This document shows positions 1 through 9,046 of a stretch of 49,261 bases of DNA, piece by piece. The DNA is taken from assembly GCF_001514115.1 (NCBI RefSeq), contig NZ_KQ948483.1:28831-78091 (forward strand), written 5' to 3'. The translations under genes and the position numbers were made by a program. Positions within the stretch are counted from its first letter, which is position 1. Each line of letters begins with the position of its first letter. The notes beneath the pieces were generated by a model that worked only from the letters and a program-made list of their open reading frames with translations, had not been told where the DNA came from and ran no database searches. This DNA comes from Streptomyces olivochromogenes. GTDB lineage: Bacteria > Actinomycetota > Actinomycetes > Streptomycetales > Streptomycetaceae.

Positions 1-2
1 TC

Positions 3-1001
3 GGGGCCCTCGCGGTGGCGGCCCTGGTGCTCGTCGCCGCGTTCGAAGGCGGACTGGCCACGGCCAACCGCCTGGCGCAGATCCTCGCGCTGCTCGTCCT
101 CTGCGCCCTGACGGTTTTCCTGCGATACGTCACGGAGCGGCGTGAGCGTGCGCTGAGCCGGGCACGCTCGGTGGCGGCGACCACGCAGCGGGTCCTGCTG
201 CGGCCTCCGCCGCGCCGGATCGGGCCGTTGCGGGTGGCGTGGCTGTATCTGTCCGCGGAGGACGAGACGGACCTCGGGGGTGATCTCTTTGCGGTCGGCC
301 GGGCCGGGCATGCCGCGACCCGGGTGGTGATCGGCGATGTGCGGGGCCACGGCCTGGCCGCGATCGGTGAGGCATCGCTGGTGCTGAGTGCTTTCCGCGA
401 GGGCACTCACCGCTGTGCCTCTCTGCTTGAGCTGGTGGCTGCCCTTGACGACAGCGTCAGCCGGAACGTGGAAGATGTGGCAGACACCAAGCGCGATCCC
501 GGCGAGCACTTCATCACCTGCCTCGTCCTGGAGATCCCCGACGAGGGCCCGGGGGCCGAGATGGTCAACTGCGGGCATCCGCCGCCGCTGCTGGTGACCG
601 ATCAGCAGGTGATGGTTCTGCACGCCCGCCGCCCCCTGCCGCCGCTGGGCATGGGCGAACTGCCCTTCGAGGCGCGCCGCACCGACCCGTTCACCTTCCA
701 GGCCGGTGACATGCTCGTGCTCTACACCGACGGTGTCATCGAGGCCCGCTCACCGGCCAGAGCGTTCTATCCGCTCGCCGAGCGGGTGGCGTCCTTCCCC
801 GCAGCAGGCCCCGACGATCTGCTGGACCGGATCCACCGCGACCTGCTCGCCCACATCGGCGGGCCTCCCGCTGACGACGCCGCCATCCTCGTCATCGAAC
901 ACACCCCCTCGCACCACCCTCTCCGGCCCCGCACCGCTTTGGGTTCCAGGGCGGGACGGCAGGCGGTCGGGCCGCCGTCACGCGCGCAGGACGACGGCTG
1001 A
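3..1001 (+). CDS. SpoIIE/PP2C-type serine phosphatase, 5' end outside window
   Basis: The frame is open to the window edge, so the true start lies upstream; GTG at 15 is only the first visible start. A hydrophobic stretch (about residues 1-45) precedes a PP2C/SpoIIE domain. Visible metal-site motifs are GGDLF (about residue 88), VIGDVRGHG (about 105), NCGHPPP (about 190), LYTDGV (about 240) and DDAAILVIE near the end. Family knowledge: such membrane-attached phosphatases dephosphorylate anti-anti-sigma factors in Streptomyces signalling. No partner gene is visible here. The C-terminal 30 residues after the catalytic core are low-complexity. Confidence 0.85.
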   Translation, partial: GALAVAALVLVAAFEGGLATANRLAQILALLVLCALTVFLRYVTERRERALSRARSVAATTQRVLLRPPPRRIGPLRVAWLYLSAEDETDLGGDLFAVGRAGHAATRVVIGDVRGHGLAAIGEASLVLSAFREGTHRCASLLELVAALDDSVSRNVEDVADTKRDPGEHFITCLVLEIPDEGPGAEMVNCGHPPPLLVTDQQVMVLHARRPLPPLGMGELPFEARRTDPFTFQAGDMLVLYTDGVIEARSPARAFYPLAERVASFPAAGPDDLLDRIHRDLLAHIGGPPADDAAILVIEHTPSHHPLRPRTALGSRAGRQAVGPPSRAQDDG

Positions 1002-1219
1002 AACGGCTGCGCTGGCCGCCCACGCAAGCGCAGCTGCCTCCCATTCCTGCAGCTGTTCTGGAGCGCCCATCTCTTCGCAATCGCGTGGGCGCAGGAGCCT
1101 ACGAGCGCCGCAGTGATCTTCTTAATGCGTTGTGGCAAACCGGATCTTGTTCGAGCGGCAGCGGGTGATCATCTGGACGGGGGTTCGGGTGCGGTCGCGG
1201 GCATGAGAGAACGGGCCCC

Positions 1220-2221
1220 TTGGTAGTGACGCGGTTACGACACCAGCACGACCAAGGAAGCCCGTTGCCTGATCAGTTGAGCAGTATCTCTGCGCTTGCG
1301 TCCACCGCGGTCACCCCTAGGTGTGACTGCTACGTGCACCGGTTCGGTTCGATCGCTCCGGGACGGCGGGCGGGCTGCTATCCCAGTGACATGACGGATG
1401 CGGAGTGGGCCGAGGTCCGCGCCGCGATGCCGGTGCCGGCCTGGCTGCTCAGGCGTGGCGGGCGTCCGGAGACCTACTGTCACCGCGAGATACTTGACGC
1501 GGTGCGCTACCTCGTCGACAACGGCGTGAAGTGGATGGCCCTGCCGGTCGATTTCCCGTACTGGCGGGCGGTCTACGACTTCTTTCGCCGCTGGCGGTCC
1601 TACGACTACGTGCGTGAGCTGTACGAACGCCTGCGCCGCACGGTGAGGGAACGCGCAGGCCGCAACGCCGAGCCCAGTGGCGGGATCATCGACAGTCAGT
1701 CGGTGGACGCCTCCGAGACCGTCGGCGAGGACAGTCGCGGATACGACGGCGGCAAATCACGCGACGGGCGCAAGCGTCACATCCTGACCGATACCGAGGG
1801 CCTGCTCCTGGAGGTCACCGTGACCACAGCGGACGTCCACGACTCCAAGGCCGCCCCCGCACTGCTGGAGACGTTCATGGACCAGCCGGGCCGGCTGCTG
1901 AAACTGGTGTGGGTCGACAGCGCCTACCAGGGTCCGGCGCTGGCGAAGGCGTTCGCCCGTCACGGAGTCCGGATCGAGGTCGTGCGCCGATCCGATGGGC
2001 AACGCGGATTTGTCGTACTGGCCCGCAGGTGGGTCGTGGAGCGAACGCTGAGCTGGCTCTCCCGCTCACGCCGCCTCAACCGCGACCACGAACGCCGCCC
2101 CGATCACCACCAGCAGATGGTGTGGTGGGCAGCCACGATCAGGCTGTCGCGCCAGGCGGCCGGCGATGCCCCGCGCTGGCCGGAGAAGCGTCCCGGCCGA
2201 CGGCCCCGGGCGCGGGCATGA
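1220..2221 (+). CDS. IS5-family transposase
   Basis: This is a DDE transposase of the IS5 type. An N-terminal DUF4096-like domain begins at YPSDMTDAEW, and the DDE core shows IIDSQSVDASE, WVDSAYQG and RRWVVERTLSWL. The homologous part starts just before the ATG at 1391, so the upstream 57 codons may not be translated; 1220 is the longest frame. Length from 1391 is about 277 aa, normal for the group. No clear terminal repeats were found. Its 3' end overlaps the tail of the decayed minus-strand gene, suggesting insertion there. It appears intact. Confidence 0.8.
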   Translation: MVVTRLRHQHDQGSPLPDQLSSISALASTAVTPRCDCYVHRFGSIAPGRRAGCYPSDMTDAEWAEVRAAMPVPAWLLRRGGRPETYCHREILDAVRYLVDNGVKWMALPVDFPYWRAVYDFFRRWRSYDYVRELYERLRRTVRERAGRNAEPSGGIIDSQSVDASETVGEDSRGYDGGKSRDGRKRHILTDTEGLLLEVTVTTADVHDSKAAPALLETFMDQPGRLLKLVWVDSAYQGPALAKAFARHGVRIEVVRRSDGQRGFVVLARRWVVERTLSWLSRSRRLNRDHERRPDHHQQMVWWAATIRLSRQAAGDAPRWPEKRPGRRPRARA

Positions 2222-2706
2222 ACCGTCCGTTCTTCTCCCGCAGCAGCCAGCCCCGCTTCTCCAGCGCGTAGGCACGGTGACGGATCTTCTCCACCTCGTT
2301 CTTGATCTCCGCCTCCCGGCCCACCGCGCGCGTCAACTCCACCCCGCTCACCGGCCCCGAAGCAGCCACCACCGCGGCGAACACCTCCCGATAGAGGCCG
2401 CTGAGCACCTCCTCGCCCATGCCCGCCCCCCCACACCGGCGGTTGCTCGCCATGCACCGCGCCGAAGCCGCGCGATCCCCCAGCGGCAGCCGCCTCACCA
2501 CCAGACGGCACGGAAACCGGCGTATTCACCACGCTCTCCTCGGCCAGCGCCGACACGAGCTCCTCACGCCCCACCCGGGCTCGCTCGACTCGCTCTCGCG
2601 CGGCATTCACCTCCGCCTGAGCCTGCTCCAGGACCTCCGTCCAGGACTCCAGCTCCTGCCTTGCCCGCGACTCACGCCGTTCCATCAACCCCAGCACCGA
2701 CGGCAT
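2139..2706 (-). pseudogene. Frameshifted MPSVLGL-type helical protein
   Basis: The protein starts MPSVLGLMERRE at 2706 (the upstream in-frame ATG is less likely). It runs as a charged, probably coiled-coil helix for about 65 residues, then loses its frame. The second half, EEVLSGLYREVF onward with a winged-helix-like GWLLREKNGRF, lies in another frame. Removing one base from the seven-G run (2426-2432) joins the halves. Proteins with this start are common beside IS elements in Streptomyces; function unknown. The 3' end overlaps the IS5 transposase and is probably truncated. A sequencing error in the G-run is an alternative to real decay. Confidence 0.55.
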
Positions 2707-2835
2707 CGCACCCTCCTCGATCAACAACAAGCCGTCCGCTGCCTGCCCCTAACCCTCCGCGATCACGCCCTGCACACGAAGAAGCCCCTGCTCATCGAAC
2801 AGGGACTCCCTTTGCCACGACGCACTTAGTTGGCC

Positions 2836-3285
2836 TTACGGCGCATTCGGCGGAGGTACGGAGCGCTGCTTGGATCCCCAGATGCAGCCCTGCATCATCG
2901 CCGTAGTGACCTTGTCCTTGAAGCCTGCTGCCGGCGTCAGCCGGTCCCTGCACCAGCGAGAGACGTCGTCCGCCATGCCGGATCCCGGGTCCTCCCCTTG
3001 CTTGGCGAGAGCGGCGGCGAAGTCGTAGCCGCGTTTGTATTGGGCGTCCGCAATCGAGCCGGGCTCGTACGGGTTCCCGTAGATGATAGGGGGCGATGGT
3101 TCGGAGGCGCCGCCTCGACTGATGAGCGGGGCGATCAGCAGCACAGTGGGCAGGCCGACCAAGACCGAGGCGAACAGCAGGCCCATCTTCGGGGACGTCC
3201 TTTTACCGACCGCGTACGACAGCATCGCCAGCGGAATGGCTAGAACGAACGCCAGGAGCGGGATGATCGCTGCACCACCTGCCAC
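2836..3285 (-). CDS. Small membrane-anchored hypothetical protein
   Basis: 149 aa starting MAGGAAIIPLLAF. Two hydrophobic segments (about residues 5-25 and 33-53) are followed by a polar domain of about 90 residues with two cysteines (SRWCRD and MQGCIWG) that could pair outside the cell. There is no family match I can name. A short motif GGCCAACTAA lies directly after the stop codon, resembling the repeats around 3419 and 6017. Coding bias supports a real gene; function unknown. Confidence 0.6.
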   Translation of the reverse strand: MAGGAAIIPLLAFVLAIPLAMLSYAVGKRTSPKMGLLFASVLVGLPTVLLIAPLISRGGASEPSPPIIYGNPYEPGSIADAQYKRGYDFAAALAKQGEDPGSGMADDVSRWCRDRLTPAAGFKDKVTTAMMQGCIWGSKQRSVPPPNAP

Positions 3286-3406
3286 AGGTCAGGCCCCCCA
3301 TCTTTTCGCGGCTCGGCGGCGTCATGCTATGTGTCGTGATCGGGACACGGAGGCGCGGGGTGTGTGGTCCTCGGCGCCGCGTGGTTGCCGGTCACCACCT
3401 GCCGGG

Positions 3407-3428
3407 TGTCGCGCTCACTGGCCAACTA
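3407..3428 (+). repeat. Candidate Tn7/Tn552-like transposon end
   Basis: The sequence TGTCGCGCTCAC is followed by TGGCCAACTA (3419-3428). TGGCCAACTA recurs inverted as TAGTTGGCCA at 6017-6026 and 6093-6102, with a variant at 6070-6079. Elements with TniA/TniB/TniQ have TGT...ACA ends and internal transposase-binding repeats, and a tniQ-like remnant lies at 5990-6691 pointing toward this end. The second end was not found, so this is suggestive only. Confidence 0.35.
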
Positions 3429-4129
3429 AAGCGCTCAGTGTGCGACACGAAGTCGCTCCAGGTAAGTAAGGACGGCCGTATGAAGGGAAGTTGAGGAGGC
3501 TGGACTTCGGGCCAGTGTCCAGGGCTCGTCCCCACGCTCCCATGCGTTGCTGGTAACGGCGGGGTGTGAAGCGGAGCGTTCAAGCCCAAGAGCACTCCGG
3601 CCATCGGAGAGCAACAGGTGAGGGGAAGGCTGGACGGGCGAACGCAAGTGAACCCCCGATGATGCTCCGTGATCTTAGGACCGTGCGATGGCATTTGGGC
3701 GACGGTCACAGGACCCGGTGCTGCGAGGCACCAAGCGACCTCCGGGTAACTGAGTCCGGAGGGAGGACACCGCTGGTTCCGGAGTAGAGGGGGCGCCCAC
3801 CCCAGTCGCGTCTTACTGGTGCGGAACGTGGGAACCCCGACGGGGTCCAAGTCTCGGCTTGGTAGGCCAACCGTGAGGAAGGCTGAAGTCCCCGGCGGGA
3901 GAAGGAAGATCCAAGAAGCGAAGGCCGGCAGGCCGAAAGGCCGGAGGAAACCGGGAGATCGGGACCTTCACCCGCTCTCACATAACTCGCCGGATACGGG
4001 TCCTGGTGGCCCGGCCCGAAAGGGCGCCCACGTGGATCAGGTGAGCCTTTGAAGTCACCACTGCAAGGAAGCCGGAACCGAGGGACAAGTTAGACACCGG
4101 AGGCGAACATAGAGATCACGGCACCTGTC

Positions 4130-5869
4130 GTGACGTCCGCGCCTGCGGTGAACGGACCCGAGGACGACTTACTCGACTGGCACGGCATCGACTGGGCCAC
4201 CTGCGAGGAAAACGTACGGCGGCTGAGGCAGAGGATCTTCAAGGCGACGCAGAACGGGGATCTGAAGAAGGTCCGCAACTTGCAGAAGCTCATGCTGAGA
4301 AGCCGCAGCAACACGCTGGTCAGCGTGAAGCGGGTGACGCAGCAGAGCAGTGGTCGCAAGACCGCTGGCATCGACGGGGAACGAGCCCTCACGCCGAAGG
4401 CGAGAGGCACCTTGGCGGCCGAGATCCATCGGTCGTCGAAGCCCTGGAAGGCCAGGCCGGTCAAGCGAGTGTTCATCCCGAAGAGCAACGGGAAACAGCG
4501 ACCACTCGGCATCCCGGTCATCCGTGACCGGGTCCTCCAGGCGCGCGTGAAGAACGCGCTGGAGCCCGAGTGGGAAGCGCGGTTCGAGCCGAGGTCCTAT
4601 GGCTTCCGGCCCGGCCGCAGCTGCCAGGACGCGATATCTGCGATCTTTTGGACGGTGAAGGGCAAGAACCCGAAGCGTCTGTGGGTCCTGGATGCGGACC
4701 TGTCGGCGGCGTTCGACCGCATCGACCACACCCACCTCATGACCATGCTCGGCCAGTTCCCCGCCAGGGACCTGATCCGCGGGTGGCTGAAGGCAGGCGT
4801 GATCGACCGCGGCCGGTTCGCACCGACCGAAGAGGGCACTCCTCAAGGCGGTGTGATCAGCCCGTTGTTGCTGAACGTTGCCCTGCACGGACTGGAACAG
4901 GCCGCAGGGTGCCAATACGCGGTGCGGGCCGGGCGCGAGCCCGGCGCCGCCCCGGGCACCCCGGTGCTGGTGAGGTATGCCGATGACTTCGTCGTGCTCT
5001 GTCACGACGAGGAACAGGTGCACCAGGTCAGGGCTCGGCTGGAGGACTGGCTGGCGCCGAGGGGTCTTCGCTTCAACGAGGAAAAGACCCAGGTCGTCCA
5101 CCTCGATAAGGGGTTCGACTTCCTCGGCTTCACGGTCCGCCGCACGGGCGGAAAGCTGATCATCAAGCCGAGCACAGCGGCTTGCGCGAGGCTCCGGGCG
5201 CGACTGCGGACCGAGGTGAAGACCCTGCACGGGTCCAATGCCGAGGCCGTGTTGCGCAGGCTGATCCCGATCGTTCGCGGTTGGGCTGCCTACTACCGGG
5301 CGGTGGCATCCACGACGACGTTCTCGTCGCTGGATCACTACATGTGGCGGTTGACCCTGAAGTGGGCTAAACGCCGTCACCGCAACAAGTCGAGTCACTG
5401 GGTCGTGGCCCCGTACTTCGGCAGGTTCCACCCGTCCCGGCGAGATCGGTGGGTGTTCGGCGACCGCGACAGCGGTGCCTTCCTCATCAAGTTCGCCTGG
5501 ACCGGCATCGTCCGCCACCAGCTCGTCAAGGGCGGAGCGTCCCCGGACGACCCCGCGCTGACCGGGTACTGGCGGGACCGCCGCCGCAGGAAAGCGCCGC
5601 CGCCGATGGACAAGACGAGTCTTCTCCTGGCGGTTCGGCAGCAGGGGCTCTGTCCTCTCTGCAAGCAGGCGTTGATCGTCGGAGCCGAGTACGAACCGGA
5701 CAGCCCACGAGAGTGGATCAACTGGTTCGCGGCCTCGAAGAAGATGCTCCACAAGCATCACTTCACCTACCGGCGAGACGGCGGCACGGACGAGCGGAAC
5801 AACCTTCGCCTCGTGCACTCCGAATGCCACCGCCAGCACCACGCTGGGGACGGCAAACGGGCCACATAA
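4130..5869 (+). CDS. ltrA: Group II intron reverse transcriptase/maturase
   Basis: 579 aa with a GTG start. The order is: N-terminal RT0 region, RT fingers/palm with GIPVIRDRVLQA and YGFRPGRS, catalytic YADD at about residue 283, maturase X domain (RGWAAYYRAV, WAKRRH), and a C-terminal HNH endonuclease with CPLCKQ (about 506) and HKHHFTYRRDGG...HSECH. Family knowledge: it splices the host intron and copies it into DNA, with HNH cutting the second strand. No disruption is visible. The large antisense frame over this gene is a shadow. Confidence 0.95.
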   Translation: MTSAPAVNGPEDDLLDWHGIDWATCEENVRRLRQRIFKATQNGDLKKVRNLQKLMLRSRSNTLVSVKRVTQQSSGRKTAGIDGERALTPKARGTLAAEIHRSSKPWKARPVKRVFIPKSNGKQRPLGIPVIRDRVLQARVKNALEPEWEARFEPRSYGFRPGRSCQDAISAIFWTVKGKNPKRLWVLDADLSAAFDRIDHTHLMTMLGQFPARDLIRGWLKAGVIDRGRFAPTEEGTPQGGVISPLLLNVALHGLEQAAGCQYAVRAGREPGAAPGTPVLVRYADDFVVLCHDEEQVHQVRARLEDWLAPRGLRFNEEKTQVVHLDKGFDFLGFTVRRTGGKLIIKPSTAACARLRARLRTEVKTLHGSNAEAVLRRLIPIVRGWAAYYRAVASTTTFSSLDHYMWRLTLKWAKRRHRNKSSHWVVAPYFGRFHPSRRDRWVFGDRDSGAFLIKFAWTGIVRHQLVKGGASPDDPALTGYWRDRRRRKAPPPMDKTSLLLAVRQQGLCPLCKQALIVGAEYEPDSPREWINWFAASKKMLHKHHFTYRRDGGTDERNNLRLVHSECHRQHHAGDGKRAT

Positions 5870-5903
5870 CCCTGCCGACCTGCGAAGCCCATGGGGCTTG
5901 CTT

Positions 5904-5938
5904 GAGCCGGATGCGAGGAAAGCTCGCACGTCCGGTTC
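5904..5938 (+). ncRNA. Group II intron domain V hairpin
   Basis: GAGCCGGATGCGAG, a short loop, then CTCGCACGTCCGGTTC forms the conserved 34-35-nt domain V with its AGC triad and two-base bulge. It begins 35 nt after the maturase stop. A weaker domain VI stem follows (about 5941-5972). Confidence 0.85.
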
Positions 5939-5989
5939 TGAGGGGGCCGGGGATCAGCAATGGTCTCCGGCTACCCGACCACAACAGCG

Positions 5990-6691
5990 TCACAGCGAGG
6001 CTGTGACCGTCAGCGATAGTTGGCCAGAGGCGGTGGCAAGACCTCTGGTGGCGGTCCTGCACTCAAGGACAGTTGGCCATTTCGCCCAGAGATAGTTGGC
6101 CACTGCGGCTTCGACGTCATCGCGGAGGTGCGCGGAGGCGTGCTTCTTGAGGTGGAGCCAGGTGCGTCCCCACTGCTTGGACGACTTCGCTGGTGCGGAG
6201 GGCAGCATGGTGCGCAGAGCCTCCCGAAGCGCCGCTCGTTCCAGGGCGAGCAGCGTGGCGGCTCCGTCCAGGAGGATGGCGGTGGCGACGGCAGAGCGGG
6301 GTGGGGCGTCCCACCTCGGTCTTTCCGCGTGGTCTCCTCTCTCGCCGGCCCGTCGTTTCAGCTGATCGATGTGCTCTTCGAATGCGTCCGACAGTCTGGG
6401 TGGAAGGGTCTGCCCTGTGGCCAGGTGGCGTGGAGGACGGCCGACATGACGCGTAGCCCGGTGAAGTAGCGGCGGGCTTCGAGTGGGTCGGTGGCTTCGC
6501 TGAGCAAGTCGGTGATCCGGTTCTGCAGACGCCAGAGCGAAGGGGTGATCTCGGGCTGAGGGGGCTGGGCGGCCATGGAGTCGAGGCGGGCTCCGCAGAA
6601 CAGGTGGGTCGGGGTAAGCCCTGTTTCCCGATTGCGGCATTGAGCCGGGTGCAGCCTGGAAGATCCGATGGCGCCTCCCGGTGATCTTCAT
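5990..6691 (-). pseudogene. Decayed tniQ-like gene (C-terminal part)
   Basis: In one frame a cysteine motif (CRNRETG...FCGARLD) leads into TPSLWRLQNRITDLL and RRYFTGLRVMSAVLHATWP. After a one-base shift near 6405 the protein continues in a second frame: RLSDAFEEHIDQL, PPRSAVATAILLDGAATLL, ending KKHASAHLRDDVEAAVANY. This layout matches the C-terminal half of actinobacterial TniQ-like proteins (transposon target selection). The N-terminal half is missing. The call is by recognition of the pattern, not a search. Confidence 0.5.
6017..6102 (+). repeat. Three TAGTTGGCCA-type repeats
   Basis: TAGTTGGCCA occurs at 6017-6026 and 6093-6102, with CAGTTGGCCA at 6070-6079. The inverse form is at 3419-3428 across the group II intron, and a partial copy TAGTTGGCC is at 2827. 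Spacing is irregular. They overlap the 3' end of the tniQ-like remnant and could be transposase-binding sites at a transposon end. Confidence 0.5.
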
Positions 6692-7197
6692 CTGCCAGGA
6701 CCATCAGACTTGACCGCCATGGGGGGACAGCGGCAGGAGTCGGCTGCCGGCCTGGTCGAAAGCGTGCTCGAGGGGCGGGCCCTCGCGCTGCTGACCGAAC
6801 ACGCCGACGTGGGCGTCCTGATCGAGCATGCGAGCTTCGACGTCCTGCTCGCCCGCCGCCTCTGACCTCTTAACCGAGGCCTCCGGGCGGGGCCCCGCTC
6901 TGTCTCCGCTCGCCTCGTTTTGTACTGGAGCCACAAAGCGATGCGGGGACGACCCCACTGCAGTCGCACCGCGGCGTACTAGCACGTCGTGGGCCTGCTG
7001 AACCCCCTGCACCTCCTCGCCCATGTGTCAGTACCGTTCCGGGGCGGGCGGAGCTTCCGGCCACTTCACTCGCAGCAGACCGTCACCCATCACGTCAGGG
7101 CGGCTATCGCATGGTGGGCTTCCGACGGAATGCCTTGACCTGCGAATACGCGACTCGCGTTGTGTGCACCTCCCGCGCCGAGTTATGAGGGTTCCCG
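6692..7197. other. Intergenic stretch, nothing recognised
   Basis: Short overlapping frames exist on both strands (for example a plus frame at 6668-6865 with ESVLEGRALALLTEHADVG). None shows a family motif, a convincing ribosome site or a consistent frame. It is probably decayed sequence next to the tniQ remnant. Confidence 0.4.
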
Positions 7198-7797
7198 TCA
7201 GAACTTGCCCATATGCTCCACAGTGCGGTGGTGCCCCAGCTGTTGGCTGAACGTCGCGCAGAAGGTGGTGGAGAGGGGCGGCCAGCCCCAGAAGTCGAAG
7301 GCGAGTGCTCCCACCGCGAAATTGGGCTCCCACTGCCACTCGGTGACCGAGACCGAGGCACCGCAGGTGGAGCAGGGGGCACTCCCCTCACCCATCTCTT
7401 TCCATGCGGCGATGCCGTCCTTGAACGGCTGCCACACCTCCTCGTTCGCCTCGAACTCCTCGGGGTAGTTGATGATCACGGTCTTGGTTTGGCACCGCGG
7501 GCAGACGGCGTATTCCGCCTCGTCCGCTCCCTGACCGCCGACGTGGTAATCGCGCCCGATGATGACGGCCACCGGGCCCGGCAGCCAAGTCGGGTCCGAT
7601 GAATCGGCAACGCCCTGCGCCCAGTTGGGACCTGGCACGTAGCCTTCGTCCACGGTCAGGCTGTAGACCCCGTCGCTGGACAGCTCACGCGTGATCAGGC
7701 CCTCGGTGACCATCCAGGCGACCATCCGCTCCGCGAGCGGCCCGGCCTCCTGGGCGGTCACCTCGACGTCGACGATCCGCTCGTAGAAGTCACCCAT
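7198..7797 (-). CDS. Zinc-ribbon hypothetical protein
   Basis: 199 aa. ATG at 7797 is chosen because AGGAGG lies 8 nt upstream; the longer frame would start inside that site. The N-terminal half looks like a small winged domain (AERMVAWMVTEGLITREL), then PGPNWAQGV. Two CxxC pairs follow (CPRCQT at about residue 99 and CSTCGA at about 140), fitting a zinc ribbon. The C-terminus is aromatic and hydrophobic. It resembles an uncharacterised Streptomyces family; a role in polymorphic-toxin immunity is possible but not shown. Confidence 0.7.
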   Translation of the reverse strand: MGDFYERIVDVEVTAQEAGPLAERMVAWMVTEGLITRELSSDGVYSLTVDEGYVPGPNWAQGVADSSDPTWLPGPVAVIIGRDYHVGGQGADEAEYAVCPRCQTKTVIINYPEEFEANEEVWQPFKDGIAAWKEMGEGSAPCSTCGASVSVTEWQWEPNFAVGALAFDFWGWPPLSTTFCATFSQQLGHHRTVEHMGKF

Positions 7798-7831
7798 CGT
7801 CTCCACCTCCTAACGATCAGACTCGGACACT

Positions 7832-8077
7832 GTGCCACCACCCTCTGACACCAGCCCCGGCATCGGCGAGGGAAACAGCGGCGAGAGGCGACCGCACAGC
7901 CGCAGTCCCTCCCGACTGGCGCACGGACCACTTGCCGGGCTGATGCAGGCGGGCCTGCTCGAAGCGGGCACCGTCCTGACGTTCCACCAGCGCCGCGCCA
8001 ACCGCTCGGGTCGTGCAGTCGTCACCGCCGAGGGGCAGCTACCTGCGCCAGACGACCTGTGCCCACGTTCGCCGTGA
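7832..8077 (+). pseudogene. RAMA-like modified-DNA reader fragment
   Basis: The segment LMQAGLLEAGTVLTFHQRR, followed by RAVVTAEGQL, resembles the start of RAMA (restriction system modified-DNA reader) domains. The frame then stops at 8077, before the usual SPSxAA element, although CPRSP is visible. No complete gene can be built in any frame. It is likely a remnant; the assignment is tentative. Confidence 0.35.
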
Positions 8078-8330
8078 GATGCCCGCCGACCGTCGGCGGC
8101 CGGAAGGGGACGCGTACGACCGGGCTCTGCAGAAGGGGGCGCACGGCCAGCACACTACAACAGCCCCCAAGCGGAGCACAGTTACAGCCCCCCCCACCTG
8201 CGGCTCGACATCATGACTCCAGCTGAGGCCCACGCGTGGACCGTCGCGAACATCGGACCGCGCAGTGGGCGGGGGTACCGGCTGTGCAAGGTGTGCCGGC
8301 CGGACCAGCCGTGACGGTGACCTGCCGGTT

Positions 8331-8839
8331 TCACCGGGTGTCGCGGGCGCTGCCACGCGTGTGTGCGCCCGAGATGCCGACGGACAGGGGCAAGCCGGTC
8401 CCCTCCGTGATCAAGTGGATCTTTGACCCGTACTTGCCCCGATCTACAGGATTCGGGCCCGTCAGCTCCACCTTTTCAGGGCCCGCATGTTGACCGAGTC
8501 GATCGCGCACCGGGACCGATCCAGCTCACCGCGGGATCCGAGTTCATCAAGGACCAGGCCGTGGAGTTTGGCCCACACCCGGGCCTCGGTCCACTCGGCA
8601 AAGCGTCGGTGAGTCGTCGCGCCGGACGAGCCGCACGATGCAATCGGCAATTACTGCCACGTGCAGCCCGAGGTCGCCACGAAGACGATCGCCGCCAGCA
8701 CTTCACGGTCGCCGTGCCGGCGCCGGCCTCCGCCCTGGTGTCGCGACGGCGCCTCCGGCACCACCCGCTGGAACAACTCCCACAACTCGTCCAGCACCAG
8801 CCGCTCAACGATCCTCACCACGACCGGCAACTTACCCAT
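8331..8839 (-). pseudogene. Decayed IS5-family transposase
   Basis: The N-terminal VERLVLDELWELFQRVVP and GDREVLAAIVFVATSGCTWQ match IS5-type proteins. An in-frame TAA at 8648-8650 follows TWQ where QLP is expected. LPIASCGSSGATTHRRF and AIDSVNMRALK come next, then a frame change to GPNPVDRGKYGSKIHL, and the frame ends near 8331. The D-E catalytic end is missing. It carries at least one nonsense, one frameshift and one truncation. Confidence 0.7.
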
Positions 8840-9046
8840 CTGGCTTTGTTCACGAGTCAACGGAGGCGTTTGTTGCGCACTTCGGGAGGCACCTACTGGC
8901 CTCGGGGCTGGCAACGGTTGTCGAGAAAAGAAGTCGCACAGCCGTGCGGAATCGGTACTCGCGGCTGAATCCCTTGGTGAAGAGGTGTCGGCGCGTGTGT
9001 GCTCGTCCTGAATGTCCGGGCAGAGAGCGCCGTCGAACCGGCTGAT

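Larger units (their letters stand above)
3440..5979 (+). mobile_element. Group II intron with RT/maturase ORF
   Basis: The 5' boundary is GTGCG at 3440 (GTGTG at 3438 is equally possible). The maturase ORF sits in the expected domain IV position. Domain V (5904-5938) is followed by a domain VI-like stem and an end CTACCCGAC at 5979, a usual group II 3' end. Length is about 2.54 kb. The intron lies between a candidate transposon end and a tniQ-like remnant, with its ORF on the strand opposite to tniQ. All expected parts are present, so it may be active. Confidence 0.85.

Noticed and set aside
3411..3434. GCGCT...AGCGC stem before the intron as a class IIC target hairpin
   Set aside because: The arms are only 5 bp and the maturase has an HNH domain, which class C maturases lack.
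4169..5929. 586-aa minus-strand ORF
   Set aside because: Shadow of the group II intron maturase.
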